Both the position numbers and the translations under genes were made by a program. 64,000 bases of DNA, from NCBI RefSeq assembly GCF_039523075.1, contig NZ_BAAAEP010000012.1:1-64000 (forward strand), in the 5' to 3' direction. Of this stretch, positions 8,149 to 15,518 are shown piece by piece. Position 1 is the stretch's first letter, and each line of letters starts with the position of its first letter. This stretch comes from Caenispirillum bisanense (lineage in GTDB: Bacteria > Pseudomonadota > Alphaproteobacteria > Rhodospirillales > Rhodospirillaceae). The notes under the pieces were generated by a model, which was not told the origin of the DNA, did not search any database, and saw only the letters and a program-made list of their open reading frames with translations.

Positions 8149-9702
8149 ATGAGCACCAGCCCCCTTCATCTGACCGCCATTGCCGGCGGCGAGGATCTGC
8201 ACGCCCCGGCCGCCACCCCGGCCCGCGTGCCGCCCCACAATTACGAGGCGGAGCAGGCGCTGCTCGGGGCCATTCTGGTCAACAACCGCGCCTTTGAAAA
8301 GGTGTCGGAATACCTGCGGGCGGAGCATTTCGCCCACCCCGCCCACGCCGCCATCTACCGCGCCTGCGGCAAGCTGATCGAGGCCGGCCACACGGTCACG
8401 CCGGTGACGCTGAAGACCTACCTGGAGCGCGACAGCGCGGTGCAGGAGGTGGGCGGCATGGACTATCTGGCGACGCTGGTGAACAGCGTCGTCACCATCG
8501 TCAACGCGGCGGAATACGGCCGCCAGATCTATGACCTGCACCTGCGGCGGGAACTGATCGACCTGGGCGAGCGGCTGGTCAACGACGCCTATACGGTCGA
8601 CTTCGAAACCACCGCCCGCACCCATATCGAGACGGCGGAGCAGTCGCTCTACGACCTCGCCACCACCGGCGAGTCCGACAAGGGCTTCGTGGATTTCGCC
8701 TCCGCCCTGGCCGGCGCCATCGAAATGGCGCAGAACGCCCACCGCCGGGCGGGGTCGCTGGCCGGCTGCACCACCGGCCTCATCGACCTCGACCGCAAGC
8801 TGGGCGGCCTGCACAAGTCCGACCTGCTGATCCTGGCCGGCCGCCCGTCCATGGGCAAGACGTCGCTGGCGACCAACATCGCCTTCAACGCCGCCAAGGC
8901 CTTCCGCGAGGAGGTCGACGACAACGGCACCCGCAAGGTGGTGGAAGGCGCCCGCGTCGCCTTCTTCTCGCTGGAAATGTCGGCGGAGCAGCTGGCGACC
9001 CGTATCCTTGCCGAACAGGCGGAAATCTCCAGCCACAAGCTGCGCACCGGCGATCTGGACGACGCCGACTTCCAGCGCATGATCCAGGTCAGCCAGGAAC
9101 TGCAGAGCCTGCCGCTCTTCATCGACGACACGCCGGCGCTGACCGTCTCCGCCCTGCGCACCCGCTGCCGGCGTCTGGCGCGGCAGAACGGCGGCCAGGG
9201 CCTCGGCCTCATCATCATCGACTACCTGCAGCTGCTGTCCGGCGGCGGCGGCAAGGGTGGCAGCGCCGAGAACCGCGTGCAGGAAGTGTCGGCCATCACC
9301 CGCGGCCTGAAGGCGCTGGCGAAGGAAATGAACGTGCCGGTCATGGCGCTGTCGCAGCTGTCGCGCGCCGTGGAACAGCGCGACGACAAGAAGCCGCAGC
9401 TGTCGGACCTGCGCGAATCCGGCTCCATCGAGCAGGACGCCGACGTCGTCATGTTCGTCTACCGCGAGGAATATTACCTCGCCCGCGCCGAGCCCGGCCG
9501 CAAGCCGGAGGAAGCGGAGGACAAGTTCCTGGAACGCTACACCGGCTGGCAGGAACGGCTCGCCAAGGCCGCCAACATCGGCGAGGTCATCATCGGCAAG
9601 CAGCGTCACGGCCCCATCGGCACCGTGCGCCTGTTCTTCGACGGCAACTACACCAAGTTCGGCAACCTGGTGACGCAGGAGCAGTACGACGACGACGAGT
9701 GA
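8149..9702 (+). CDS. dnaB: replicative DNA helicase DnaB
   Basis: 517 residues. Hexameric 5'-3' helicase at the replication fork, loaded at oriC and partner of DnaG primase. The N-terminal domain (NYEAEQALLGAILVNNRAFEKV) is followed by a linker and the RecA-like C-terminal domain with Walker A GRPSMGKTSLA (about residue 235), FFSLEMSAEQLATR, Walker B LIIIDYLQLL, ALSQLSRAVEQR, SDLRESGSIEQDADVVMFVYR and GTVRLFFDGNYTKF near the end. Inserts after the Walker A helix and before GEVIIGKQRHGP are common in alphaproteobacterial DnaB. No intein is seen. It is not in the usual rpsR-rplI-dnaB arrangement here. Confidence 0.97.
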   Translation: MSTSPLHLTAIAGGEDLHAPAATPARVPPHNYEAEQALLGAILVNNRAFEKVSEYLRAEHFAHPAHAAIYRACGKLIEAGHTVTPVTLKTYLERDSAVQEVGGMDYLATLVNSVVTIVNAAEYGRQIYDLHLRRELIDLGERLVNDAYTVDFETTARTHIETAEQSLYDLATTGESDKGFVDFASALAGAIEMAQNAHRRAGSLAGCTTGLIDLDRKLGGLHKSDLLILAGRPSMGKTSLATNIAFNAAKAFREEVDDNGTRKVVEGARVAFFSLEMSAEQLATRILAEQAEISSHKLRTGDLDDADFQRMIQVSQELQSLPLFIDDTPALTVSALRTRCRRLARQNGGQGLGLIIIDYLQLLSGGGGKGGSAENRVQEVSAITRGLKALAKEMNVPVMALSQLSRAVEQRDDKKPQLSDLRESGSIEQDADVVMFVYREEYYLARAEPGRKPEEAEDKFLERYTGWQERLAKAANIGEVIIGKQRHGPIGTVRLFFDGNYTKFGNLVTQEQYDDDE

Positions 9703-9727
9703 TCGCCGTGTCGTTTCCGCGGTTCCG

Positions 9728-9754
9728 GGAAACCCCTGTTCGCGCAAGGACGTT
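9728..9754 (+). promoter_or_regulatory. candidate EcfG-type (general stress) promoter
   Basis: GGAAAC at 9728-9733, 17 nt, then CGTT at 9751-9754, in the 107-bp gap between dnaB and the first PRC-barrel gene. It is one inserted A away from the alphaproteobacterial EcfG consensus GGAAC-N16/17-CGTT. Predicted transcription would begin about 45-50 bp before the ATG at 9810. Confidence 0.4.
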
Positions 9755-9809
9755 GGTTGGGAAACGAACGCCTGACCCTGGTCGCCAGGGCAGCCCGGAG
9801 GTATTTCCC

Positions 9810-10676
9810 ATGCTGCGTACCCTTCTGCTGGCCGGCGCCGTCGCCGTGCCTTTCGCCGCCGGCCCGGCGCTGGCCCAGGTCGGCACCCACGACGCCCCGG
9901 CGCCGTCCACCCGCAACCTGCCCGACGAGCGCATCGGCCCCGACGGCAAGAGCTACGGCCAGACGGCGGCCGAGAACCAGCCGCAATCGGTGGACGAGAT
10001 CGCCAACACCAACCGGTCGGAGGAAGCCGTCACCCACATGGGCGGCGCCATCGGCGCCCGCGGCGACGCCACCTTCGCCCTGCCGGTCAGCGAACTGGTG
10101 GGCGATGAGCTGTGGTACGGCCGCGACCTGCCGGCCGGCACGGTGGCCGAGGTCTACTTCGGCGAGGACGGCGCGGTGCAGGTGGCCATCGACGTGCGCG
10201 GCGGCGATACCGTGCTGCTGCCGCTGACCGAACTGGAGGTGCAGACCGGCCGCGGTCCTTCCGACTGGCTGCTGGTGACGCCGCAGACACGCGAGGACAT
10301 CGCCGCCCTGCCGGCCTTCGACCCCGATGACGAAGGCGCCCGCCGCGGCGCCGGCATCGCCCTCTCCGACGAACTGACCGGCGCCGACGTGCGGGTCGGT
10401 GACGACGATGAGCTGGGCGAGGTCAAGGACGTGGTGGTCCACAGCCAGCGCGGCCTGGACGGCGTGGTGGTCGATCACGACGGCCGCAGCGTCATGATCC
10501 CCGCCGACCAGCTGTCCATCGGCCGCGACGGCGACGACGTGGTGATCGTCAGCCGCCTGGGCAGCCAGGAGGTCGCCACCCTGCCGGAGTTCGCCTTCGG
10601 CGACGTGTCGGAAGAGATCACCGCCCCCGATTCCCCCGCCGCCGAAATGGCACGCGAACGTGAAGACGCCAAGTAA
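9810..10676 (+). CDS. secreted PRC-barrel domain protein
   Basis: 288 residues from ATG 9810, preceded by CCCGGAGG. A clear signal peptide (MLRTLLLAGAVAVPFAAG, cleavage after ALA) directs export. Two PRC-barrel-like repeats follow: one around residues 80-155 (LPVSELVGDELWYGRDLPAG with VYFGEDGAVQVAIDV) and one around 185-260 (DELTGADVRVGDDDELGEVKDVVV with RSVMIPADQL). The mature protein is very acidic. PRC barrels mediate protein or RNA contacts; exported alphaproteobacterial versions are commonly stress-induced but of unknown role. The next gene encodes a related secreted PRC protein. Confidence 0.85.
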   Translation: MLRTLLLAGAVAVPFAAGPALAQVGTHDAPAPSTRNLPDERIGPDGKSYGQTAAENQPQSVDEIANTNRSEEAVTHMGGAIGARGDATFALPVSELVGDELWYGRDLPAGTVAEVYFGEDGAVQVAIDVRGGDTVLLPLTELEVQTGRGPSDWLLVTPQTREDIAALPAFDPDDEGARRGAGIALSDELTGADVRVGDDDELGEVKDVVVHSQRGLDGVVVDHDGRSVMIPADQLSIGRDGDDVVIVSRLGSQEVATLPEFAFGDVSEEITAPDSPAAEMAREREDAK

Positions 10677-10704
10677 CACCGCACGTTGAGGCTGTGGCAA
10701 CGGT

Positions 10705-10732
10705 GGGGCAGGCTGAACCGGCAGCCTGCCCC
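10705..10732 (+). terminator. hairpin after first PRC-barrel gene
   Basis: A 10-bp perfect stem (10705-10714 with 10723-10732) and an 8-nt loop start 29 bp after the stop at 10676, followed by TGCCGTTT. The T run is weak. Its loop contains the -35-like GAAC of the candidate promoter for the next gene, so the two calls overlap. Confidence 0.55.
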
Positions 10733-10739
10733 TGCCGTT
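10714..10739 (+). promoter_or_regulatory. candidate EcfG-type promoter of second PRC-barrel gene
   Basis: TGAAC (10714-10718), 17 nt, CGTT (10736-10739): four of five -35 bases and all -10 bases of the EcfG consensus GGAAC-N16/17-CGTT. It lies about 42 bp before the ATG at 10781. It overlaps a terminator-like hairpin, which lowers confidence. Confidence 0.45.
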
Positions 10740-10780
10740 TCCACTGCAGCCGTAGTTTTTTTTCAGAGGAGCCTGCCGCC

Positions 10781-11554
10781 ATGTTGAAGACCCTTCTTCT
10801 CGCCTCCGCCCTCGCCCTGCCGGCGGCGCCGGTGCTGGCGCAGCAGGCGGCCCCCGATGCCCCGCCCGAACAGGCCGCCGTGCCCTCGGTGCAGCAGGCG
10901 TCGCCCTCGGCCGACGACCTTTATGCCCGCGTCGGCGAACCCGTCTATTCCGCCGACGGGGAGAAGCTGGGCGACCTGGAAGACGTGCGCCGCGGCGCAA
11001 GCGGCGAGGTGGAGCACGTGGTGGTTTCCTACGGCGGCCTGCTCGGGATCGGCACGCGGCAGGTGTCGGTGCCGCCGGAGGCCTTCTCCATCCAGACCGG
11101 TGGCGACGGCGGCGAGCCGCGTCTGGTGGTGGCCATGGGGCGCGATCAGCTGGAGGCGCAGCCCGAGTTCGACCCCCGCGACGCCCAGAGCCGCGGCAGC
11201 CTGCCCGGTCCGACCGAGGGCACCGCCGGCCGCGTGGTGCAGCCGTCGGCGGGCGGCGCGTCCGGCGCCCTGACCCAGCGGGTGGAGCCCGAGCCCGGGC
11301 CCGAGGCCGGCACGGCGGCGACGGCGGAAACGGCGGCGACGGCGGAAACGGAGGGCCTCGACACCAACGGCGAGCGCGCCATGACCGACGCCATGGATCG
11401 GGTGCAGGATGCCTGGGCGCAGGTGGAAAGCGCCACCGCCGACGGCTGGCAGGCGGCCAAGGAGAATTTCCAGCAGGCGGTCGCCGACCTGGAGCGCACC
11501 TGGCAGGACGTGACCGCCGGCGAACAGCAGGCCCAGCAGCCGGAAGGCGATTAA
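10781..11554 (+). CDS. secreted PRC-barrel domain protein with acidic low-complexity tail
   Basis: 257 residues from ATG 10781 with CAGAGGAG upstream. The signal peptide (MLKTLLLASALALPAAPVLA) resembles that of the preceding gene, suggesting a tandem duplication. A single PRC barrel spans about residues 45-120 (VGEPVYSADGEKLGDLEDV, VVVSYGGLLGIGTRQVSVPPEA). A Pro/Glu/Ala/Thr-rich linker follows with an exact 18-bp tandem duplication (AATAET twice, 11315-11350), then an amphipathic helical tail (about 200-250, AWAQVESATADGWQAAKENF). It is probably periplasmic and stress-linked. Function is unknown. Confidence 0.83.
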   Translation: MLKTLLLASALALPAAPVLAQQAAPDAPPEQAAVPSVQQASPSADDLYARVGEPVYSADGEKLGDLEDVRRGASGEVEHVVVSYGGLLGIGTRQVSVPPEAFSIQTGGDGGEPRLVVAMGRDQLEAQPEFDPRDAQSRGSLPGPTEGTAGRVVQPSAGGASGALTQRVEPEPGPEAGTAATAETAATAETEGLDTNGERAMTDAMDRVQDAWAQVESATADGWQAAKENFQQAVADLERTWQDVTAGEQQAQQPEGD

Positions 11555-11556
11555 AA

Positions 11557-11582
11557 AGAACCTCTGCCCCGTTTCAAGTGTT
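11557..11582 (+). promoter_or_regulatory. weak candidate EcfG-type promoter of csbD
   Basis: AGAAC (11557-11561), 17 nt, TGTT (11579-11582): one mismatch in each element against GGAAC-N17-CGTT, 36 bp before the csbD start. It is weak alone but has the same 17-nt spacing as the sites at its neighbours. Confidence 0.3.
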
Positions 11583-11617
11583 TGTAGAGTAGAGTCTGAC
11601 AGACACAGGAGTAAGCC

Positions 11618-11818
11618 ATGAACTGGGAACAGGTGCGCGGCAACTGGAACCAGATGAAGGGTAAGGCGAAGCAGCGGTGGGGCGATCTCACCGACGACGA
11701 CCTGACCCGCATCGAGGGCAACCGCGATGTGCTGGTGGGCCGCCTGCAGGAACGCTATGGCTACGCCAAGGAGCGCGCCGAAGAGGAGGCGGATGCCTTC
11801 ACCCGCGACCTCAACTGA
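11618..11818 (+). CDS. CsbD family stress-response protein
   Basis: 66 residues, the usual length for the CsbD/YjbJ family. It opens MNWEQVRGNWNQMKGKAKQRWG and continues LTDDDLTRIEGNRDVLVGRLQERYGYAKERAEEE, nearly a textbook member: small, highly charged, cytosolic and helical. Family members are among the most strongly induced general-stress proteins in many bacteria, but the molecular role is not known. ACAGGAG lies 7 bp before the ATG. It is followed after 14 bp by a DUF4112 gene and preceded by the two PRC-barrel genes, which fits a local stress regulon. Confidence 0.95.
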   Translation: MNWEQVRGNWNQMKGKAKQRWGDLTDDDLTRIEGNRDVLVGRLQERYGYAKERAEEEADAFTRDLN

Positions 11819-11832
11819 GCGGACCTCCCCGC

Positions 11833-12201
11833 GTGACGGAGCATGACGAAGCCGCCGACGCCGACAGGCGCCGGCGGCTTCTGCGTCTGGCCCGCGTAGC
11901 CTGGTGGCTGGACGACCGCTTCCGGGTGCCCATCCTCGGCCGCGTCGGGCTGGATGGTCTGGTCGGGCTGGTGCCGGTGGTGGGGGATACGGCGACGGCG
12001 CTGACAGCGGCATGGATCGTGGTGGAGGCCCGCCGGCTCGGCATGCCCCGCCGCAAGGTGGCCCTGATGGCAATGACGGTGGGGTTCGACTGGCTGCTCG
12101 GCCTGACGCCGCTGGTCGGCGACCTGCTGGACATCCGCTACAAGGCGAACCGCCGCAACATCCGCCGCATCTTCCGCCACTTCAACGAGCCGCTGCCGTG
12201 A
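11833..12201 (+). CDS. DUF4112 small membrane protein
   Basis: 122 residues from GTG 11833; no in-frame ATG is available and CsbD ends 14 bp upstream. The family signature is visible: LARVAWWLDDRFRVPILG, VGLDGLVGLVPVVGDTAT and the mirrored GFDWLLGLTPLVGDLLDI, with two hydrophobic hairpin segments around residues 40-60 and 85-100. DUF4112 proteins are inner-membrane proteins of unknown function. Its 3' end overlaps the convergent lipid-kinase gene by 20 bp. It is likely co-transcribed with csbD. Confidence 0.85.
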   Translation: MTEHDEAADADRRRRLLRLARVAWWLDDRFRVPILGRVGLDGLVGLVPVVGDTATALTAAWIVVEARRLGMPRRKVALMAMTVGFDWLLGLTPLVGDLLDIRYKANRRNIRRIFRHFNEPLP

Positions 12202-13525
12202 TCTCCTGCCGCGCCGCCGCCACGTCGGCCTGCAGGTCGCGCAGGGCGGCGGTGGCCTCCGCCGGCAGGTCGGCCTGCAGCGCCACGGAGAGCGCCGCCG
12301 TCAGGTCGTCCTCGTCGGTCAGCGCCGCCTCCGCCAGGGTGCCGGCCTGATCGCCGCTCAGCAGCGCCTTGAGGCGCAGGGTGAGGTGGGAGAAGGTCTG
12401 GCGGTCGGGATCGGGGGCGGAGGGCAGGTCGCCGAGGCCGCGCAAGGCGTCCTCCAGGCGCTCCACCAGCCGGCCGCGACGGTCGGCGATGGCCTCCAGC
12501 GCCGCCGACAGGCGGTCGGGCGGGTCGGGGGTGGCGGCGGCGTCGCGCATGTCCTGCACGGATCGCTTCACCGCCACGATGACATCGTCGAGCAGCACCG
12601 CCCGGTCGTCGCGCAGCATCATCCTGGTCACTCCTTCCCCCTCGCCCTCGGCCGGCACCAGGACCGGCAGGGCGGCCGGCAGAACCTCGAACACCGCCGG
12701 GGTACATGTGGTGACTTCGCCGTCGGTGGCAACATCCATGGGCTCGGCGGTGGTGACGGTGAAGCGGCGGCCCTGGAGGGACAGCGAGCCCTCCAACTGC
12801 TCATGCCGCCCGGCCCGCAGCGACGGCAGCGCCAGCACCAGCCGCCACAGGCTCTGCGGCTCCAGGCTGTAGAGGTCGAGGCGGCCGTCGTCGATGGCGC
12901 TGTCCTCCGCCACCCGCATGCCGCCGCCGTAGCAGCGGCCGTTGCCGACGGCGATCTGGATGGAGCGCACGCGGGTGATGGCGCCGTCGTCGCCCCGGAT
13001 CTCGGCGTCGAAGGCCTCGCTGTCGCCGATCAGCTCGCGCACCCGCAGCGGGTAGCTGAGCACCCCCCAGCGGGCCTTCAGGTCGCGGTCCAGCCGGTGC
13101 GACAGCCGCGCCGCCACGCCCACCGAGGCGGCGTTGAAGAACAGCTTGCCGTTGACGCGGCCGAGGTCGATGCGGTGCAGCCGCCCCTGCGCGATGGTGC
13201 GGCAGGCGGCTTCCGGGTCGGCCGGGATGCCGAGGGTGCGGGCGAGGTCGTTGGCGGTGCCGAGCGGCAGCACGCCGAGGGGCAGGCCGCGGGCGTGCAG
13301 GCAATCCACCGCCGCGTTCATGGTGCCGTCGCCGCCGCCCATGATCACCATGTCGACGTCGTGGCCGTACTCGGCCACGATCTCCGCCACATGGTCGCGG
13401 GACCGGCTGGTGTGGACGGCGGTGTCGATGTCGCCGCTGTCGCGCAGGATGTCGAGCAGCGGCTGCAGGTCGCCGCGCCCCCGGGAACTGTTCTCGTTGA
13501 CGATGAGCAGGGCGCGGCGGGCCAT
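12182..13525 (-). CDS. YegS/DgkB-type lipid kinase with C-terminal helical extension
   Basis: 447 residues from ATG 13525. The N-terminal ~300 residues are a diacylglycerol-kinase-like catalytic domain: LLIVNENSSRGRGD, MVIMGGGDGTMNAAVD (the nucleotide-binding GGGDGT) and LPLGTANDLARTLG, then a beta-sandwich lipid-binding half with VGNGRCYGGGMRVAEDSAIDDG. Family members phosphorylate diacylglycerol, phosphatidylglycerol or sphingoid lipids at the membrane. From about residue 315 there is an extra ~130-residue predicted helical region (MLRDDRAVLLDDVIVAVKRS onward) that standard ~300-residue YegS proteins lack. A 54-residue gene ends 4 bp upstream and is probably co-transcribed. Confidence 0.85.
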   Translation of the reverse strand: MARRALLIVNENSSRGRGDLQPLLDILRDSGDIDTAVHTSRSRDHVAEIVAEYGHDVDMVIMGGGDGTMNAAVDCLHARGLPLGVLPLGTANDLARTLGIPADPEAACRTIAQGRLHRIDLGRVNGKLFFNAASVGVAARLSHRLDRDLKARWGVLSYPLRVRELIGDSEAFDAEIRGDDGAITRVRSIQIAVGNGRCYGGGMRVAEDSAIDDGRLDLYSLEPQSLWRLVLALPSLRAGRHEQLEGSLSLQGRRFTVTTAEPMDVATDGEVTTCTPAVFEVLPAALPVLVPAEGEGEGVTRMMLRDDRAVLLDDVIVAVKRSVQDMRDAAATPDPPDRLSAALEAIADRRGRLVERLEDALRGLGDLPSAPDPDRQTFSHLTLRLKALLSGDQAGTLAEAALTDEDDLTAALSVALQADLPAEATAALRDLQADVAAARQEITAAAR

Positions 13526-13529
13526 GGGG

Positions 13530-13694
13530 TCACTCCACCGTCGGCGGCTTTCCCTTGGACTGGGCGCCGTCCTCATAGGCGGCGATCTCCCGCCGCAGCG
13601 ACTCCATGCGCTGCCGCGCTTCCTCGTCGGGCTGGGCGATGTCTTCCAGGCGTTTCAGTTCGCCGCGGGCGGCGTGGTACTGGGTGCTGTCCAT
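13530..13694 (-). CDS. small charged helical protein, unknown function
   Basis: 54 residues, MDSTQYHAARGELKRLEDIA and onward, rich in Glu/Arg and predicted wholly helical, possibly a short coiled coil (residues 8-42). The start at 13694 has GAGGAA upstream at ideal spacing. It ends 4 bp before the lipid-kinase start, so both are probably one transcript from the candidate stress promoter at 13726-13751. I do not recognise a named family. The good ribosome site, tight coupling and coherent composition argue that it is real. Confidence 0.7.
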   Translation of the reverse strand: MDSTQYHAARGELKRLEDIAQPDEEARQRMESLRREIAAYEDGAQSKGKPPTVE

Positions 13695-13725
13695 CGGGTT
13701 CCTCGTGAGCCTGTCACTGAGGAGA

Positions 13726-13751
13726 AACGGACCGCAGGGCAGCGCCGTTGC
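13726..13751 (-). promoter_or_regulatory. candidate EcfG-type promoter of the lipid-kinase operon
   Basis: Read on the minus strand: GCAAC (13751-13747), 17 nt, CGTT (13729-13726), 31 bp before the ATG of the 54-residue gene. It has four of five -35 bases and a perfect -10 of GGAAC-N17-CGTT, and a short leader holding the GAGGAA ribosome site. Confidence 0.45.
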
Positions 13752-13782
13752 CGCCGGATGAGGATGATGAGGCCGGGCAAGA

Positions 13783-13809
13783 AAAATGCGGCGGTCCGCA
13801 GACCGCCGC
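13783..13809 (-). terminator. intrinsic terminator downstream of phyR
   Basis: A 9-bp perfect stem (13788-13796 with 13801-13809, loop of 4) is followed on the minus strand by ATTTTTC. It lies about 150 bp past the phyR stop and before the lipid-kinase promoter, so it probably ends the phyR transcript. Confidence 0.7.
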
Positions 13810-13960
13810 CAAGGTCGAGGGAATTGGCCTGTCGGAGAGTGTGACGTGATGGGATGCCGTACACGTCGAAACAGAGCCAATGCCATTAGAACAGCGGGGA
13901 GGGGATGTTGTTCCGCAAAAAAATTCATCCCTTCTACAAAAATGCCATCCGGGGCGGCGG

Positions 13961-14749
13961 TCAGGCCGCCGGCACCTGCAGGCTGCGGCGCACCATGGTC
14001 TTCAGGGCGTGCGGGCTGAACGGCTTCTGCAGCACCCGGTCGGCCGGCACCGACGGATCGGCCAGGGCCATTTCGGGGAAGGCGGTGACGAACACCACCG
14101 GCGCCTTGGACCGGCCGCGCAGGTTGCGGGCCACCTCGATGCCGCAGGGGCCGTCGGACAGCACCACGTCGGCGATGATCAGGTCGGGCTCGCCGCCGCC
14201 GAAGGCTTCCATGGCCTCGCTGCCGCTGGTGGCGTAGACGCAGTCGTCATAGCCCATCTCATAGAGGCTCTCGGCGATGTCCATGCCGATGATCTGGTCG
14301 TCCTCGATGATCATGGCGCGCAGGCGGCGCTGCGGCTGGACCATGCGGCTGCGGGCGCCCATCAGGGCGCCGGCGGCACGGCCGCGCTGGATGCACAGGA
14401 TGGCGGCGGCGTCGGCGATGGTGAACCCCTCCAGCGACACCAGCAGCAGCACGCGGCGTTCCAGCGGCGGCAGCGCGAACAGGCGGTCGCGCGTTTCCGC
14501 CAGGTCGGCGTCCGCCTCGCAGGCGGCATCGGGGCCGGCAATGGGCTCGGTGGGGGCCAGAACGGCGGAATGGAAGGTGCGGAACAGCGCCACCTCGTCG
14601 GCGGCAAAGGGCTTGCCGGCGGCATCGCGCGGCAGCGCCGCCAAGCATGCGGCCACCGCTTCGTCGGCGGCGTGCCGGTTGCCGGTCAAAAGGTAACCAT
14701 GGCGACGCAGGCGTGGGAGCCTCTCTCGCAAATCAACCGTAGTGAGCAT
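13961..14749 (-). CDS. phyR: PhyR general-stress response regulator (sigma-like domain plus receiver)
   Basis: 262 residues. An N-terminal EcfG-like sigma domain (about 1-140: LPRLRRHGYLLTGNRHAADE for sigma2, LPPLERRVLLLVSLEGFTIA for sigma4) is fused to a C-terminal receiver (about 145-260) with acidic pair Glu149/Asp150/Asp151, phosphoacceptor Asp194 in IIADVVLSDG, Thr222 and Lys242. In the known mechanism the phosphorylated protein uses its sigma-like domain to bind NepR and free EcfG. An HWE-type PhyR kinase is not in the window. A NepR-like candidate and an ECF sigma gene lie upstream on the same strand across a ~510-bp gap. GGGGAG precedes the start. Confidence 0.93.
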   Translation of the reverse strand: MLTTVDLRERLPRLRRHGYLLTGNRHAADEAVAACLAALPRDAAGKPFAADEVALFRTFHSAVLAPTEPIAGPDAACEADADLAETRDRLFALPPLERRVLLLVSLEGFTIADAAAILCIQRGRAAGALMGARSRMVQPQRRLRAMIIEDDQIIGMDIAESLYEMGYDDCVYATSGSEAMEAFGGGEPDLIIADVVLSDGPCGIEVARNLRGRSKAPVVFVTAFPEMALADPSVPADRVLQKPFSPHALKTMVRRSLQVPAA

Positions 14750-15258
14750 ACTCTCAACTCCCCGAGTGACACGTCCCCCGACGTCAGCATCGCCACCGTG
14801 ATTATGCCGTCCGTTATACGACCCCGCTAACCGGACGGATAGTACCTCCGCGTGGTGGCGTGCTCTACACCCCTTGCCCTGATAGTGTCACCTTCTAACG
14901 ATCCCTGTCAACGCCGCAAAAATCCTTGGGTTACTGCGGTGCAACATTACACCTTTCGAGGCAGGACGGAGGCCGCTAGGCTACCTGGACGAAAGTCATA
15001 GGACTCCAAGGGGTTGGGCGCCTGTCTCACCAGATTGGCGAATTGGAACTGATATAAAGTGCGCATCTGGATAAATGTGATGACGGACATCCGTCGACAG
15101 GCGACACTGCATTGCACCATGATCCCGCCCGATGATCCGCAAACGAATCGCGCCCGCCTGCGGGGCAGACGGGCGCGGCACGGAGCGACTCGGGTAGGGC
15201 CGGAAGGAGGGCGGAGCAGACGGGTGGGCCGTGGGGCGGCCCGATCGGGTAAGGGCTG
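14750..15258. other. 509-bp intergenic region between phyR and the anti-sigma gene
   Basis: I see no credible gene. It should hold the minus-strand phyR promoter; no EcfG-type match was found there. It also contains the terminator-like hairpin at 15149-15177 and an AT-richer stretch around 14880-15080. A GGAAC at 15045-15049 on the plus strand has no partner -10 and no plus-strand gene after it. Confidence 0.6.
15141..15177 (-). terminator. terminator-like hairpin after the sigma/anti-sigma operon
   Basis: CGCGCCCG (15149-15156) pairs with CGGGCGCG (15170-15177), and the stem continues inward with CTGC/GCAG around a GGG loop and one mismatch. On the minus strand it is followed by ATTCGTTT. 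It lies about 80 bp past the anti-sigma stop. Confidence 0.55.
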
Positions 15259-15501
15259 CTACTCGTCCAGGCCGAGGGCGGCGAGCAGACGGTCGGGCAC
15301 CGGCTCGTCCAGGATGTCGGAGCCGAGGTGGCGCAGGGCCTCCTCCTGCGCTCGCAGCACATCCACCCGCTGGCGCACCGCCGGGTCCTGCTCGATCAGC
15401 CGTTCCAGCCGCGAGCGATCGGTATCCGACAGGCGTCCCGTCAGATAGTCGTCGATTGTGGCGTCAAGCGCCACGGTGCCCTGAATGATCTGCGAGGTCA
15501 T
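15259..15501 (-). CDS. small anti-sigma factor candidate with NepR-like C-terminus
   Basis: 80 residues. The C-terminal DILDEPVPDRLLAALGLDE matches the NepR pattern (acidic residue, EPVPDR, then hydrophobic LLxxL), while residues 12-55 (IDDYLTGRLSDTDRSRLERL, DPAVRQRVDVLRAQEEALRHL) resemble the helical N-terminus of transmembrane or Asn/Asp anti-sigma factors. It starts 17 bp after the ECF sigma stop, so it is co-transcribed and second. It probably sequesters that sigma and is freed by PhyR. Typical NepR genes precede ecfG and lack the second motif, so it may instead be a cognate anti-sigma unrelated to NepR. Confidence 0.6.
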   Translation of the reverse strand: MTSQIIQGTVALDATIDDYLTGRLSDTDRSRLERLIEQDPAVRQRVDVLRAQEEALRHLGSDILDEPVPDRLLAALGLDE

Positions 15502-15518
15502 CGGTATCCAGCCGTTGT

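Noticed and set aside
15045..15049. GGAAC on the plus strand as an EcfG -35 element
   Set aside because: No CGTT-like partner at 16-18 nt and no plus-strand gene downstream.
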